Position numbers and translations under genes: made by a program | Assembly: GCA_002356635.1 (NCBI GenBank) | Contig: CP023454.1 | Location: 1,348,501 to 1,412,500, forward strand | Length of the DNA stretch: 64,000 bases | Source of the DNA: Rhodobacteraceae bacterium QY30 | GTDB lineage: Bacteria > Pseudomonadota > Alphaproteobacteria > Rhodobacterales > Rhodobacteraceae | Direction: 5' to 3' | Part shown: positions 18,543-28,576 of the stretch, in pieces | How the letters are laid out: every line of letters begins with the position of its first letter | How positions within the stretch are numbered: position 1 is the stretch's first letter | The notes under the pieces: model-generated | Databases searched by the model: none | Told to the model about the DNA's origin: nothing | Seen by the model: the letters and a program-made list of their open reading frames with translations, nothing else

Positions 18543-19691
18543 ATGCGGAACTCAAGACGGGGCGATGTCGATCCCTTCATCGTGATGGACGTGATGGAAG
18601 CGGCCCGCGCCGCCGAGGCAGCGGGACGGTCAATCATCCACATGGAAGTGGGTCAGCCCTCGACCCCGGCACCCGCGGGTGCGCGCGCGGCCCTGGCCGC
18701 CGCGATGGACAGCGATGCGCTTGGCTACACGGTTTCCCTGGGGCTGCCGGCACTTCGCAGCAGGATCGCCAAGCTTTATCGGGACTGGTATGGCCTTGAC
18801 CTGGATCCGGCGCGGGTGATCGTTACGGCGGGTTCCTCGGCGGCTTTCCTTCTGGCCTTCACCGCATTGTTCGATGCGGGCGAGCGCGTGGCGATGGGAG
18901 AGCCGGGCTACCCCTCTTACCGCCAGATCCTGAAGGCGCTGTCACTGGAACCCGTGGGCATACCGACCGCCGCCGCAGACCGCTATCAGCCGCGGCCCGA
19001 GGCCCTTCCGGGCGACGTGCAGGGCCTGATCGTTGCCTCGCCCGGCAACCCCTCGGGAACCATGCTGGACCGTGCCGCAATGACCGCGCTGATCGAAGCG
19101 GCCGCCAACCGGGGCATCGCCTTCGTCTCGGATGAGATCTACCATGGCCTGCACTACGGCGACCGGGCGGTCAGCGCGCTGGAAATCAGCGACGATGTCT
19201 ATGTCATCAACTCCTTCTCGAAATACTTCTCGATGACCGGCTGGCGGGTAGGGTGGATGGTGGTGCCCACGGATCACGTCCGCCTGGTCGAGCGTCTCGC
19301 GCAGAACATGTTCATCTGCCCGCCCCACGCCAGCCAGGTCGCCGCGCTGGCTGCGCTGGACTGCATCCCGGAGCTGGAGGCGAACCGTGCCGTCTATGCC
19401 GAGAACCGCCGCCTGATGCTGGAAGGCCTGCCGAAGGCCGGCTTTACCCGCATCGCGCCGCCCGATGGGGCCTTCTACGTCTATGCCGATGTCTCGGAGC
19501 TGACGGACAACAGCCTGGCCTTCGCCGCCGAGATCCTGGAAAAGGCCGGTGTCGCGGTGACGCCGGGCCTGGATTTCGACCCCGATCGCGGGGCGCGGAC
19601 CTTGCGGTTTTCCTATGCCCGCTCGACCGCCGACATCGCCGAGGGGCTGAGGCGGCTGGAGGCCTTCATGGCCGCACGGGGCCGGACCTGA
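18543..19691 (+). CDS. Class I/II PLP-dependent aminotransferase
   Basis: The 382-residue fold-type I aminotransferase has the PLP lysine in S-F-S-K-Y-F, the segment N-P-S-G-T and D-E-I-Y-H-G-L-H-Y for cofactor contacts, and a C-terminal R-F-S-Y-A-R that binds the substrate carboxylate. The substrate cannot be told from sequence; aspartate or aromatic amino acids are typical for the family. ATG at 18543 follows GGGAGGA. It is followed 6 bases later by amiC and is probably co-transcribed with it. Confidence 0.88.
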   Translation: MRNSRRGDVDPFIVMDVMEAARAAEAAGRSIIHMEVGQPSTPAPAGARAALAAAMDSDALGYTVSLGLPALRSRIAKLYRDWYGLDLDPARVIVTAGSSAAFLLAFTALFDAGERVAMGEPGYPSYRQILKALSLEPVGIPTAAADRYQPRPEALPGDVQGLIVASPGNPSGTMLDRAAMTALIEAAANRGIAFVSDEIYHGLHYGDRAVSALEISDDVYVINSFSKYFSMTGWRVGWMVVPTDHVRLVERLAQNMFICPPHASQVAALAALDCIPELEANRAVYAENRRLMLEGLPKAGFTRIAPPDGAFYVYADVSELTDNSLAFAAEILEKAGVAVTPGLDFDPDRGARTLRFSYARSTADIAEGLRRLEAFMAARGRT

Positions 19692-19697
19692 CGCGCG

Positions 19698-20951
19698 ATG
19701 GCGGGAGGGGCAGAATTTTCGCGGACCGTGGCGGCGCTGGCGCTGGTGGTCTGGGCCGCTTGCTCCGGGCCGGCCCGCGCCGATGACCTGGCCGGGCTGG
19801 CCCGTCTGGATCCGACGCAGTCGCGGATCGCGGACGGCGGCGACGCGGGGCCGGGCGGCATCGGGATCCGGCTGGCGCTGTCGCAGGCGGTTCCCTACCG
19901 GGTGTCGCTTCTTGACGGACCGCCGCGGCTGGTCGTGGATTTCCGCGAGGTGGACTTCGCCGGGATCCAGCCCGCGGACCTGTTGGCCAGTGACCGCATC
20001 ACCGACGCCCACTGGGGACCGATCCGGCCGGGTTGGTCGCGGATGGTGCTGGCGCTGGACGGGCCCTATGTCGTGCACCTGGCCGAGGAGAAAGCCGATC
20101 TCGCGCAGGGCGGCGCGCGGCTGAGGGTCGATCTGGCGCCGGCCACCACGGCAGCCTTCCGGGCGGCGGTCGGGGTCGAGGAGGCGCCGGATTACGCGCT
20201 GCCGAAGCCGGCGGCCGTGGACCAGCCCAAGCGCCGCCAGACGGGCGAGGCACCGCTGGTGGTGGTGCTGGATCCGGGCCACGGCGGGATCGATCCGGGG
20301 GCGGAAGCGCCCGGCACGCGAGAGGCGGTTGTCGTGCTCAACTTCTCGACCGAACTGGCCGACATCCTGCGCCGTGCCGGCATGACCGTGATCGAAACGC
20401 GCGAGGCCGATGTCTTCGTGCCCCTGGAAACACGGATCAGCGTTGCGCGGGCGGCGGGAGCGGACGTGTTCCTGTCGCTCCACGCCGACGCGCTGGCGGA
20501 AGGCGAGGCGGTCGGGGCCACGGTCTACAAGCTGGACATGGCGGCCAGCGACGCGGCTTCGGCCAAGCTGGCCGAGCGGCATGACCGCGCCGATCTGCTG
20601 TCGGGAATCGACCTGTCGGGGCAGGACGACACCGTGGCGGGCGTCTTGATGGACCTGGCGCGGGCCGAAACGCAGCCGCGGGCCGACCGGCTGGCGGGGG
20701 CGATGGCGGGCGCGATCCGGAAGGCCGGGCTGAAGATGCATCGCCGACCGGTGCAGGGCGCCTCCTTCTCGGTCCTGAAGTCGCCCGACATCCCGTCGCT
20801 GCTACTGGAACTGGGATTTCTGTCGTCGGAAAGCGACCGGGCACGGCTGGCCGATCCGAAGTGGCGCGCCGCGATGGCCGGGGCGATTCTGTCGGCCTTG
20901 CAGACCTGGGCGGTCGAAGATGCGGCCGAGGCGCGGCTGATCCGGCAATAG
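19698..20951 (+). CDS. amiC: N-acetylmuramoyl-L-alanine amidase
   Basis: The 417-residue periplasmic enzyme removes stem peptides from peptidoglycan during daughter-cell separation. A signal peptide (about 1-28, ending A-R-A-D) precedes an AMIN domain (about 45-130) that targets the septum and an Amidase_3 zinc domain (about 195-405). Visible zinc ligands are His in D-P-G-H-G-G and in L-S-L-H-A-D-A, with a glutamate between them. The next gene is a class A penicillin-binding protein, a cell-wall pairing common in this family. Confidence 0.93.
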   Translation: MAGGAEFSRTVAALALVVWAACSGPARADDLAGLARLDPTQSRIADGGDAGPGGIGIRLALSQAVPYRVSLLDGPPRLVVDFREVDFAGIQPADLLASDRITDAHWGPIRPGWSRMVLALDGPYVVHLAEEKADLAQGGARLRVDLAPATTAAFRAAVGVEEAPDYALPKPAAVDQPKRRQTGEAPLVVVLDPGHGGIDPGAEAPGTREAVVVLNFSTELADILRRAGMTVIETREADVFVPLETRISVARAAGADVFLSLHADALAEGEAVGATVYKLDMAASDAASAKLAERHDRADLLSGIDLSGQDDTVAGVLMDLARAETQPRADRLAGAMAGAIRKAGLKMHRRPVQGASFSVLKSPDIPSLLLELGFLSSESDRARLADPKWRAAMAGAILSALQTWAVEDAAEARLIRQ

Positions 20952-21045
20952 GCGGGATTTCGCAAGGAACCCGGGTCGCCGCGACTTGTTTTGACCCTGT
21001 CCCCCCCGCAGGCTATAGAGCCGCAAACTGTCTTCGGAGCCTTCC

Positions 21046-23592
21046 TTGATCCGTTTCCTCCTGTCGACCCTGGGCGGCCTGTTCAGCTGGCTGGTCATCG
21101 CCGCCGTCTTCGCCGCGCTGACCATCGGTGGCGTGTTCTGGGTCTATAGCCGCGACCTGCCGGATTACGCGGCGCTGGCGCAGTATTCGCCCAAGACCAT
21201 CAGCCGGATCTATTCGGGCGAAGGCCACATCATCGACGAATTCGCCGAGGAGCGCCGGATCTTCACCCCGATCGAGGATATTCCCCAGCTGGTGAAAGAG
21301 GCGTTCATTTCGGCCGAGGACAAGAATTTCTACTCCCATCAGGGTTTTGACGCGCGGGGCATGGCGGCGGCGCTGCTTGAGGCGATCCGATCCCGCGGAG
21401 AAACGATGCGGGGTGCCTCGACGATCCCGCAGCAGGTGGCGAAGAACTTCCTTCTGTCAGGCGACAAGACGGCCGAGCGCAAGATCAAGGAACTTATCCT
21501 GTCCACGCGGCTGGTGGGCAGCCTGCCCAAGGACAAGATCCTCGAGCTTTACCTCAACGAGATCTTTCTGGGCCAGAACAGCTATGGCGTCGCCGCCGCG
21601 GCGCAAACCTATTTCAACAAGACCCTGGGCGAACTGAGCCCGGCCGAGGCCGCGACGCTGGCCGCGATGCCGCAGGCGCCGTCGAAATACCACCCCGTCA
21701 CGGCCAAGGCGCGGGTCACGGAACGAAGGAACTACGTCCTTCGGGAAATGTGGCAGAACGGCTATATCGACGAAGCGACCTACCAGGCCTCGGTCAACGA
21801 GCCGCTGCGGTCGGTCCAGAACGGCGACTATCCGGCCTTCAAGGCCAGCCTGCCGCCGCGCGACTACTTCACCGATGAAATCCGCCGCCAGCTCTCGAAA
21901 AGCTTCGGGCAAGAGGAATTCTTCGGCGGCGGTCTGGCGATCCGCGCCACGGTGGACCCGGACATGCAGAAGCTGGCGGCACTGGCGCTGCAAGAGGCGC
22001 TGGAGAAGTTCGACCGCAGCCAGGGCGTGTGGCGCGGCACGGGCAAGACCATTCCCGCAGACCGCCTGGGCGAGCCCGACTGGCGCACCGCCCTGGCCGA
22101 GGTGAAAGACCTGCCGCGCGACGTGACCGGCTGGCATGCTGCCGTGGTCCTGGCGCTGGGCGAGACGGACGCAACCCTGGGCATCGAGGGTGAGAAGGAG
22201 ACGGCGACACTTCCGGCCGAGGACGTGACCTGGGCGCGAAAACGCCAACCGGACGGCACCTTGGGCAAGAAGGCCAAGGTGGCCGCCGACCTTGTGTCGG
22301 TGGGTGACGTGGTGATGGTCCGCCAGATGCTGAAGGATGCGGATGGCAGCTTCATCCGCTGGACCCTGCGGCAGGTGCCCGAGGTGCAGGGCGGCTTCAT
22401 GGCGATGGACGTGAACACCGGCCGCGTCCTGGCCATGCAGGGCGGCTTCTCCTACCAGGCCTCGGTCTTCAACCGCGCCACGCAGGCGCAGCGCCAGCCG
22501 GGTTCGAGCTTCAAGCCCTTCGTCTATGCCGCCGCGCTGGATTCCGGCTTTACCCCGGCGACCATCGTCGTCGATGCGCCGATCGAGGTGAACACGCCGC
22601 AGGGCCTGTGGCGGCCCAAGAACGCGTCGAACAAGTTTTACGGGCCGACGCCGATGCGAACCGGGATCGAGCAATCCCGGAACCTGATGACGGTGCGGAT
22701 CGCGGAAGAGATCGGCATGGATGTGGTGGCCGGATATGCCGAACGATTTGGCGTCTACGATCGGCTTGACCCCTTCCTGGCCAACGCGCTGGGCGCGCAG
22801 GAAACCACGCTCTTCAAGATCGTCGCCTCATACGCGATGTTCGCCAACGGGGGCGAGCGGGTCGAACCGACGCTGGTCGACCGCGTTCAGGACCGCTTCG
22901 GCAAGACCATCTACCGCCATGACCAGCGCAAGTGCCTGGACTGCGCCAACACGACCCTGCTGCCGGGGCGTGAACCGCAGATCACGTCGGACCGGGAACG
23001 GGTGCTGGATCCCATCACCGCCTATCAGCTGACCTCGATGCTTCAGGGCGTGGTCCAGCGCGGCTCGGGCTCGGGCGTCCGCCTGCCGGTGCCGATCGCG
23101 GGCAAGACCGGCACGACGAACGACGCCAAGGACGTGTGGTTCGTGGGCTTTTCGTCGAACATCGTCGCGGGCTGCTACATGGGCTACGACCAGCCACGGA
23201 CGCTGGGGCAGGGCGCCTATGGCGGAACGCTGTGCGTGCCGGTGTTCCAGCGCTTCATGGAACAGGCGATCAAGAAATACGGCGGCAGCCAGTTCCGCGT
23301 GCCGCCGGGTGGGCATTTCATCAAGATCAATCGTTTCACCGGCGAACGGCTGTCCGATGATGCCACGGGTGATTTCGTGCAGGCCGAATATTTCCGCGAC
23401 GGGGTCGAGCCGCTGTTCGGCCTGGGCGCGATGGTGGATGGCGGTTTTGCCATGGGCCAGAACCTGCCACTTTATGCCTACGGAGAAACCGGCGGGGATG
23501 AGGGGACGACCGTCACCACCTCGACCGGAGACAAGGCAATCATCCCCAAGAAGGCCGATTTCGGCACCGTCAGTTCCGGCGGGTTGTATTGA
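21046..23592 (+). CDS. mrcA: Class A penicillin-binding protein 1A
   Basis: The 848-residue bifunctional peptidoglycan synthase has an N-terminal membrane anchor (about 10-34), a glycosyltransferase domain with catalytic Glu91 in A-E-D-K-N-F-Y-S-H and the G-A-S-T-I-P-Q-Q-V motif, an OB-like insert and a transpeptidase domain. The transpeptidase motifs are S-S-F-K (near 487) and K-T-G-T-T (near 687). Translation starts at TTG (21046) with GGAG 6 bases before it; the product begins directly with the anchor helix. The long insert is typical of PBP1A. Confidence 0.95.
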   Translation: MIRFLLSTLGGLFSWLVIAAVFAALTIGGVFWVYSRDLPDYAALAQYSPKTISRIYSGEGHIIDEFAEERRIFTPIEDIPQLVKEAFISAEDKNFYSHQGFDARGMAAALLEAIRSRGETMRGASTIPQQVAKNFLLSGDKTAERKIKELILSTRLVGSLPKDKILELYLNEIFLGQNSYGVAAAAQTYFNKTLGELSPAEAATLAAMPQAPSKYHPVTAKARVTERRNYVLREMWQNGYIDEATYQASVNEPLRSVQNGDYPAFKASLPPRDYFTDEIRRQLSKSFGQEEFFGGGLAIRATVDPDMQKLAALALQEALEKFDRSQGVWRGTGKTIPADRLGEPDWRTALAEVKDLPRDVTGWHAAVVLALGETDATLGIEGEKETATLPAEDVTWARKRQPDGTLGKKAKVAADLVSVGDVVMVRQMLKDADGSFIRWTLRQVPEVQGGFMAMDVNTGRVLAMQGGFSYQASVFNRATQAQRQPGSSFKPFVYAAALDSGFTPATIVVDAPIEVNTPQGLWRPKNASNKFYGPTPMRTGIEQSRNLMTVRIAEEIGMDVVAGYAERFGVYDRLDPFLANALGAQETTLFKIVASYAMFANGGERVEPTLVDRVQDRFGKTIYRHDQRKCLDCANTTLLPGREPQITSDRERVLDPITAYQLTSMLQGVVQRGSGSGVRLPVPIAGKTGTTNDAKDVWFVGFSSNIVAGCYMGYDQPRTLGQGAYGGTLCVPVFQRFMEQAIKKYGGSQFRVPPGGHFIKINRFTGERLSDDATGDFVQAEYFRDGVEPLFGLGAMVDGGFAMGQNLPLYAYGETGGDEGTTVTTSTGDKAIIPKKADFGTVSSGGLY

Positions 23593-23696
23593 GCCAAGAT
23601 TGAAGGCCGGAACCCCCCGCCGCCCCTGCGGTGCGGGTTGTCCGGCGCCGTCAGGCAGGCTATCACGCCCGCCAGTGAACCAAGAGGTGCCCCTGA

Positions 23697-24821
23697 ATGC
23701 GCGCGGAAACCCAAAGCACGATCGAAGCCATCGAGAAGTCGCTGAAGCTTCTGGGCCAGCGCATGGATTGGGAAACCGCGCCGCACCGCCTGGAAGAGAT
23801 GAACGCCATGATCGAGGATGGCGATCTGTGGTCCGATCCGGCCAAGGCGCAAAAGCTGATGCGCGACCGGCAATCGCTGATGGATTCGGTCGAAACCTAT
23901 CGCCGGATCGAAACCGGCTTGCGGGACAATGTCGAACTGATCGAACTGGGCGAGATGGAAGGCGACACCGAGATCGTCACCGAAGCCGAGAAAAGCCTGA
24001 AGGAGTTGGGTGAGTTTTCCGCCCAGAAGGAGCTTGAGGCGCTTCTGGATGGCGAGGCCGACGGCAACGACACCTTCCTGGAAATAAACGCGGGCGCGGG
24101 CGGAACCGAAAGCTGCGACTGGGCCTCGATGCTGGCGCGGATGTATGTCCGCTGGGCCGAAAAGAAGGGTTACAAGGTCGAGCTGCAGGCTGAGAGCGCC
24201 GGCGAAGAGGCGGGGATCAAGTCCGCCAGCTACAAGATCAGCGGCAAGAATGCCTACGGCTGGCTGAAATCGGAATCGGGCGTGCATCGTCTGGTGCGGA
24301 TTTCGCCCTATGATTCGGCGGCGCGCCGCCACACGTCCTTCTGTTCCGTGTGGGTCTATCCGGTCGTCGATGACACGATCGAGATCGAGGTGCAGGACAA
24401 GGACATCCGCATCGACACCTACCGGTCCTCGGGCGCGGGCGGGCAGCACGTCAACAAGACCGACTCGGCGGTGCGGATCACGCACTTCCCGACCGGGATC
24501 GTCGTGACCAGTTCGGAAAAGTCACAGCATCAGAACCGCGACATCGCCATGAAGGCGCTGAAATCGCGGCTGTACCAGATGGAACTGGACCGCCGGAACG
24601 CCGCCATCAACGAGGCACATGAAGCGAAGGGCGAGGCGGGCTGGGGCAACCAGATCCGGTCCTACGTCCTGCAACCCTACCAGATGGTGAAGGATCTGCG
24701 GACCGGGGTTGAAACCTCGGACACGCAGGGGGTTCTGGACGGTGATCTGGATGCCTTCATGGCTGCGACCCTGGCGATGGACGTGGCCGGGAAAAGCCGC
24801 GCCGAGGCCCTGGGCGAGTGA
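23697..24821 (+). CDS. prfB: Peptide chain release factor 2
   Basis: The 374-residue RF2 reads UGA and UAA stop codons. The G-G-Q motif (about 249-251, in [10 protein letters not shown]) triggers peptide release. The protein is encoded in one uninterrupted frame, with no programmed +1 frameshift and no in-frame TGA near codon 25, unlike E. coli. Many alphaproteobacteria share this state. It follows the PBP1A gene by 104 bases. Confidence 0.96.
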   Translation: MRAETQSTIEAIEKSLKLLGQRMDWETAPHRLEEMNAMIEDGDLWSDPAKAQKLMRDRQSLMDSVETYRRIETGLRDNVELIELGEMEGDTEIVTEAEKSLKELGEFSAQKELEALLDGEADGNDTFLEINAGAGGTESCDWASMLARMYVRWAEKKGYKVELQAESAGEEAGIKSASYKISGKNAYGWLKSESGVHRLVRISPYDSAARRHTSFCSVWVYPVVDDTIEIEVQDKDIRIDTYRSSGAGGQHVNKTDSAVRITHFPTGIVVTSSEKSQHQNRDIAMKALKSRLYQMELDRRNAAINEAHEAKGEAGWGNQIRSYVLQPYQMVKDLRTGVETSDTQGVLDGDLDAFMAATLAMDVAGKSRAEALGE

Positions 24822-24826
24822 CGGAC

Positions 24827-24850
24827 CGGCGCGAAAGATGCGCGCCGTTT
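24827..24850 (+). terminator. Likely terminator after prfB
   Basis: A 7-bp stem CGGCGCG / CGCGCCG with loop AAAGATG starts 6 bases after the prfB stop and is followed by a short TTT. It is a modest intrinsic terminator. Confidence 0.45.
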
Positions 24851-24919
24851 GAAAGAATTCTCTTGGCCGGGGCCGCGGACCCGATCTAGCCTGCCCCGAA
24901 AATCTTTCGGGGAGGGAAG

Positions 24920-25693
24920 ATGCAAGAGGCACGAAGCGAGGCAGCGCCGCTGCCCGAAGTCAACATCATCACCACGGCCGCCATCGGCACCGCCTTGCGC
25001 GGGGGGGTGCGCGATTTCCTGCGGGCGCCGCTTTACGGGCTGTTCTTCAGCCTGATCTACGTGCTGGGTGGCTGGATCATCTGGTCGGTCTATGCCGCGT
25101 CGGGCCAGGAGTGGTGGCTGATTCCCGTCATCGTCGGGTTTCCCCTGCTGGCGCCCTTTGCCGCAGTCGGTCTTTACGAAGTCAGTCGGCGGCTGGAACG
25201 CGGCGACCGGCTGAACTGGCGCGGTGTGCTGGGCGTGGTCTTTGCGCAAAAGGACCGGCAGGTGCCGTCGATGGCGATGGTCATCCTGCTGATGTTCATG
25301 TTCTGGGTCTTTGTCGCCCATACGATCTTTGCGCTGTTCATGGGACTGTCGGCCATGACGAACGTGACCTCCTCGTTCGAGATCCTGTTCCAGGGCAACG
25401 GGCCCGTCATGCTGCTGGTCGGTTCGCTGATCGGGGCCGGGTTCGCCAGCGTGCTGTTTGCCGTGACCGTCGTCGCCCTTCCGCTGATTCTGGATCACGA
25501 GGTCGACTTCATCAGCGCGATGATTCTCAGCGTGCAGGCGGTCGTGGCCAATATCGGCCCGATGATGATCTGGGGCGTCACCATCGCGCTGTTGCTGTTC
25601 ATCGGCATGGCACCGATGTTTCTGGGGCTGTTCATCGTCTTGCCGGTGCTGGGCCATGCCACCTGGCACATGTACCGGCAACTGGTCGGCTGA
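24920..25693 (+). CDS. DUF2189-family integral membrane protein
   Basis: The 257-residue protein has about six hydrophobic segments with a small N-terminal cytosolic part. The sequence L-I-Y-V-L-G-G-W and the P-L-L-A-P-F-A-A-V-G-L-Y-E-V-S-R-R-L-E block are typical of DUF2189, a family of unknown function common in Rhodobacteraceae (some members have been described as cytochrome c oxidase-associated). GGGGAGGG before the ATG gives a strong start. No neighbour suggests a job. Confidence 0.75.
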   Translation: MQEARSEAAPLPEVNIITTAAIGTALRGGVRDFLRAPLYGLFFSLIYVLGGWIIWSVYAASGQEWWLIPVIVGFPLLAPFAAVGLYEVSRRLERGDRLNWRGVLGVVFAQKDRQVPSMAMVILLMFMFWVFVAHTIFALFMGLSAMTNVTSSFEILFQGNGPVMLLVGSLIGAGFASVLFAVTVVALPLILDHEVDFISAMILSVQAVVANIGPMMIWGVTIALLLFIGMAPMFLGLFIVLPVLGHATWHMYRQLVG

Positions 25694-25704
25694 CCCATCG
25701 GACA

Positions 25705-25734
25705 AAAGAAAAAGGCACCCGCGAAGGGTGCCTT
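25705..25734 (-). terminator. Intrinsic terminator of the M23-bactofilin unit
   Basis: A perfect 9-bp stem, AAGGCACCC / GGGTGCCTT with loop GCGAA (25712-25734), is followed on the minus strand by TTTTTCTTTTG. It ends the minus-strand bactofilin transcript and may also serve the convergent DUF2189 gene. Confidence 0.8.
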
Positions 25735-25756
25735 GGAGGCGCAGATGGAACCTTGC

Positions 25757-26239
25757 TCAGGATGCGGGCAGGGCCACCGGCTTGCCGCCGTTCAGCGGGT
25801 CTTCCTGACGCTGGACCGAGCCTTCGAAATGCGCACCGCTTTCGATGGCGATGGTCTTGTGGATGATGTCGCCTTCGACCCGCGCGGTCGAGGTCAGGCG
25901 CACCTTCAGGCCGCGGACCCGGCCCACGACGCGGCCGTTCACCACGATGTCATCGGCGACGATCTCGCCCTTGATGGTGGCGGTTTCGCCCACGGTCAGC
26001 AGATGTGCACGCACATCGCCTTCGACGACGCCCTCGATCTGGATGTCGCCCGAGGTTTTCAGGTTGCCCACCACCGTCAGGTCCGAGGACAGGACCGAGG
26101 CATGGGGCTTGGCTTTCGGGGTAACGGGCGTCGAGTAGTCGGTCATCGGTTTGGTGGCCACCGTGTCAGCGGGTTTTGCCTTGTCGGCTTCAGTGGCCGC
26201 CTTGGGGCCAGGTTCGTTGATCCTGCTTTTAGAAAACAT
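25757..26239 (-). CDS. Bactofilin
   Basis: The 160-residue protein has a central right-handed beta-helix (DUF583, about 50-140), recognisable from repeats such as L-K-T-S-G-D-I-Q-I-E-G-V-V-E-G-D-V and the I-V-A-D-D-I-V-V-N-G-R-V-V-G segment, flanked by disordered Pro/Lys-rich ends. Bactofilins polymerise at the membrane without nucleotide and place cell-wall enzymes. The start overlaps the stop of the M23 peptidase gene by 11 bases, so the two are translated together. That is a conserved functional pairing. Confidence 0.9.
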   Translation of the reverse strand: MFSKSRINEPGPKAATEADKAKPADTVATKPMTDYSTPVTPKAKPHASVLSSDLTVVGNLKTSGDIQIEGVVEGDVRAHLLTVGETATIKGEIVADDIVVNGRVVGRVRGLKVRLTSTARVEGDIIHKTIAIESGAHFEGSVQRQEDPLNGGKPVALPAS

Positions 26240-27557
26240 TGGTTCCCGCCTTGATGAACGTCATGGGATTGGTCGCCGAACCCCCGACGCGCACCTCATA
26301 GTGCAGGTGCGTGCCCGTGGACCGGCCAGTGTTTCCCATAGCACCGATCTTGTCGCCGCGCGATACCCTTTGGCCGACCTTCACATCAATGCCAGACAAG
26401 TGACCGTAGCGGGTGACAAGGCCGAATTCATGCCGCACCTCGACCATCTTGCCGTAGCCGTTTTCCCAGCCTGCGTTCGTCACCACGCCGTCGGCGGTCA
26501 CATAGATGGGCGAACCCATGCTGCCGGCGAAATCGACGCCTTCGTGCATCCGGCCCCAGCGGCGACCGAAGCCCGAGGTGTAGCGGAAGCTGGTCTTCAG
26601 CGGCAGCGCCAGCGGCGTCTTCTCGACCGCGATGCGATACATGTTCATCCGGTCCAGGCCTTCAAGGATCGCGTTGGCACGGTCGGTGCTTTCGTCATGC
26701 ACCGGGCGCCCGCGGGTGGAGGACGAGATTGGCATCAGCTGGCCCAGGGGGCCGCCCTGACCGGAATAGCCGCGCCGCACCTGGTTGATCAGCTTGTCGG
26801 GATCAAGACCGGCCTGCTTGAACACACGGTCCAGCGGGTCCATCGAGACGGTCACGGCCTCTTCCAGCTGGGTGAAGATCTCGTCGTGACGTTCTTCCAG
26901 CAGCTTCATTTCATAGGCGATGTCGGCGGCTTCGGCGCGGGCGGCTTCGGCCGTGCCTTCCAGCGCATCGCGTTCGGCGGCGGTGCGTTGCAGCGCCGTC
27001 GTCAGGAATTCAAGCGAGGCGGTCACATCGGCGGTGCGGTTGACGACGGTGCCCGGCGCAGTGCCTTCCGCAGCAGGCTTGGCTGCGGCCAGTTCCTGGC
27101 GGGCGCTGTCACGTTCGTTCATCGCCTTGCGGAGCGAGGCCTGGATCACGCCGATCCCGGTCTCCAGCTCCTGCCGGCGCTGCTCCGAGGCCAGGAGTTC
27201 CGACTGCATCGTCGACACCTGCTCCAGTGCCACGGCAAAGCGGGCCTGTGCGGCGGCCGCTTCCTCGGCGCGGGCGTCCCGCTCCTTCGACAGGGCATCC
27301 AGCCGCGTTTCATAGGCCAGCTGGGCCCGCCGTGCCTGGGCACGCCCGTCTTCCGATCCGATCGAGTCCATGGCGAGGATCGCCGAGGCCACGATCGTCC
27401 AGGACAGGACCAGCCCCGCCGATCCGAGGATCAATGCCTGAGTGAATGGACGCAGGCGCACGAAGCGCGTGCCGCTGTCGGATCTGAGAAACAGACGTTG
27501 CTCGGGCAGGTGGGTTTCAAGCAGCGTGTGAACTCGGCTGTAGATGCGTTTAGGCAA
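26229..27557 (-). CDS. M23-family peptidoglycan endopeptidase with coiled coil
   Basis: The 442-residue protein has one transmembrane helix (about 38-62), a long coiled-coil region (about 75-215, rich in E-A-A-A-A-Q-A-R) and a C-terminal LytM/M23 domain (about 310-430). The zinc motif H-x-G-x-D appears as M-H-E-G-V-D-F, with the second site in H-L-H-Y-E-V-R-V. It cleaves peptide cross-links in the periplasm. Translation appears to start at TTG (27557). The 185-base leader up to the DUF455 gene holds its promoter but no further gene. Confidence 0.88.
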   Translation of the reverse strand: MPKRIYSRVHTLLETHLPEQRLFLRSDSGTRFVRLRPFTQALILGSAGLVLSWTIVASAILAMDSIGSEDGRAQARRAQLAYETRLDALSKERDARAEEAAAAQARFAVALEQVSTMQSELLASEQRRQELETGIGVIQASLRKAMNERDSARQELAAAKPAAEGTAPGTVVNRTADVTASLEFLTTALQRTAAERDALEGTAEAARAEAADIAYEMKLLEERHDEIFTQLEEAVTVSMDPLDRVFKQAGLDPDKLINQVRRGYSGQGGPLGQLMPISSSTRGRPVHDESTDRANAILEGLDRMNMYRIAVEKTPLALPLKTSFRYTSGFGRRWGRMHEGVDFAGSMGSPIYVTADGVVTNAGWENGYGKMVEVRHEFGLVTRYGHLSGIDVKVGQRVSRGDKIGAMGNTGRSTGTHLHYEVRVGGSATNPMTFIKAGTNVF

Positions 27558-27742
27558 GCCAGTCCCCCGGATATCCCATTATTGTACGGTTCACGTCCCC
27601 CAGGCCGCGCCGCCGCTTTCGATTAACGGCGGGTCCGGACTGTCGCAACATCTTTGGCCCGATCAGGGTGAACGATTGGTTACAATCCGCCCGTCACGCG
27701 GATTCATGGGCGAAATCCCGCCGATCGTTCGGAAATCCGGGA

Positions 27743-28576
27743 TCAGATACCGGTGTCGCCACGTTCGATCTCTTCCGCAAGGGGCCAGTAAAAGTCGGGA
27801 GGCAGGCCCGCTTCGGCGCGTTTTTCGTCGTTGAAGGGCGGTTTCAAGGCACCATGGAAGTAACGCCGGACGAGACTGTGGAAGGCGTCCTTCGGATCTT
27901 CATTGTTTCGCCCGCAGAGAAAATGGAACCACTTCGAGCCATAGGCGACGTGGCCCACCTCTTCGGCGTAGATGATCCGCAGCGCGGCCTCGGCCTGGGG
28001 AAGGCCGGCCTTCGCGAAGATTTCGATCATGCCTGGCGTCACGTCCAGGCCCCGTGCCTCAAGCACCATGGGCACGACCGCAAGACGCCCCAGCAGGTCG
28101 TCGCGCGTGTCCTCTGCCGCACGCCACATCCCGGCATGGGCGGGCAGGGCGCCGTAGTGGCTGCCCATGCTTTCCAGCACGTCGCAGATCAGATTGAAGT
28201 GCCTGGATTCCTCATCCGCGGCCTTCACCCAGTCGTCGTAAAAGCCCATGGGCATGGGGATATGGGAAAACCGCGCAATGATGTCCCAGTGCAGGTCAAC
28301 TGCGTTCAACTCGATATGCGCCAGCGCGTGCAGAAGGGCGATGCGGCCCTGCGGGCTGCCGGGACGGCGGCGGGGCACGTCCCGGGGAGGCAGAAGTTCG
28401 GGCCGATCGGGGCGTGCAGGACTGAGGGGCGGCTGGGCCTGGCCCACGGGCAGCGGCGCGCCGGCCGCGCGGGCGGCGAACCAGTCCGCCGCATGGGCAT
28501 GGGACAGCGCGGTCTTGGCGCGGCCGTCGGCGGTGGACAGCACCTCGACCGCGCGTTCGGCCAGGCTGCGCGTCAT
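27743..28576 (-). CDS. DUF455 ferritin-like protein
   Basis: The 277-residue protein belongs to DUF455, a ferritin-like four-helix family. The likely iron ligands lie in A-H-I-E-L-N-A-V-D-L-H, D-E-E-S-R-H-F-N-L and Y-A-E-E-V-G-H-V (E-x-x-H-type pairs). A proline-rich segment lies near residues 45-75. Its start overlaps the bcp stop (ATGA), so it is co-translated with the peroxiredoxin, which suggests an oxidative-stress or metal-related oxygenase role. The reaction is unknown. Confidence 0.82.
   Translation of the reverse strand: MTRSLAERAVEVLSTADGRAKTALSHAHAADWFAARAAGAPLPVGQAQPPLSPARPDRPELLPPRDVPRRRPGSPQGRIALLHALAHIELNAVDLHWDIIARFSHIPMPMGFYDDWVKAADEESRHFNLICDVLESMGSHYGALPAHAGMWRAAEDTRDDLLGRLAVVPMVLEARGLDVTPGMIEIFAKAGLPQAEAALRIIYAEEVGHVAYGSKWFHFLCGRNNEDPKDAFHSLVRRYFHGALKPPFNDEKRAEAGLPPDFYWPLAEEIERGDTGI

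Noticed and set aside
23697-23800. Programmed frameshift in prfB
   Set aside because: The reading frame is continuous from the ATG, with no internal TGA or shift-prone site near codon 25.
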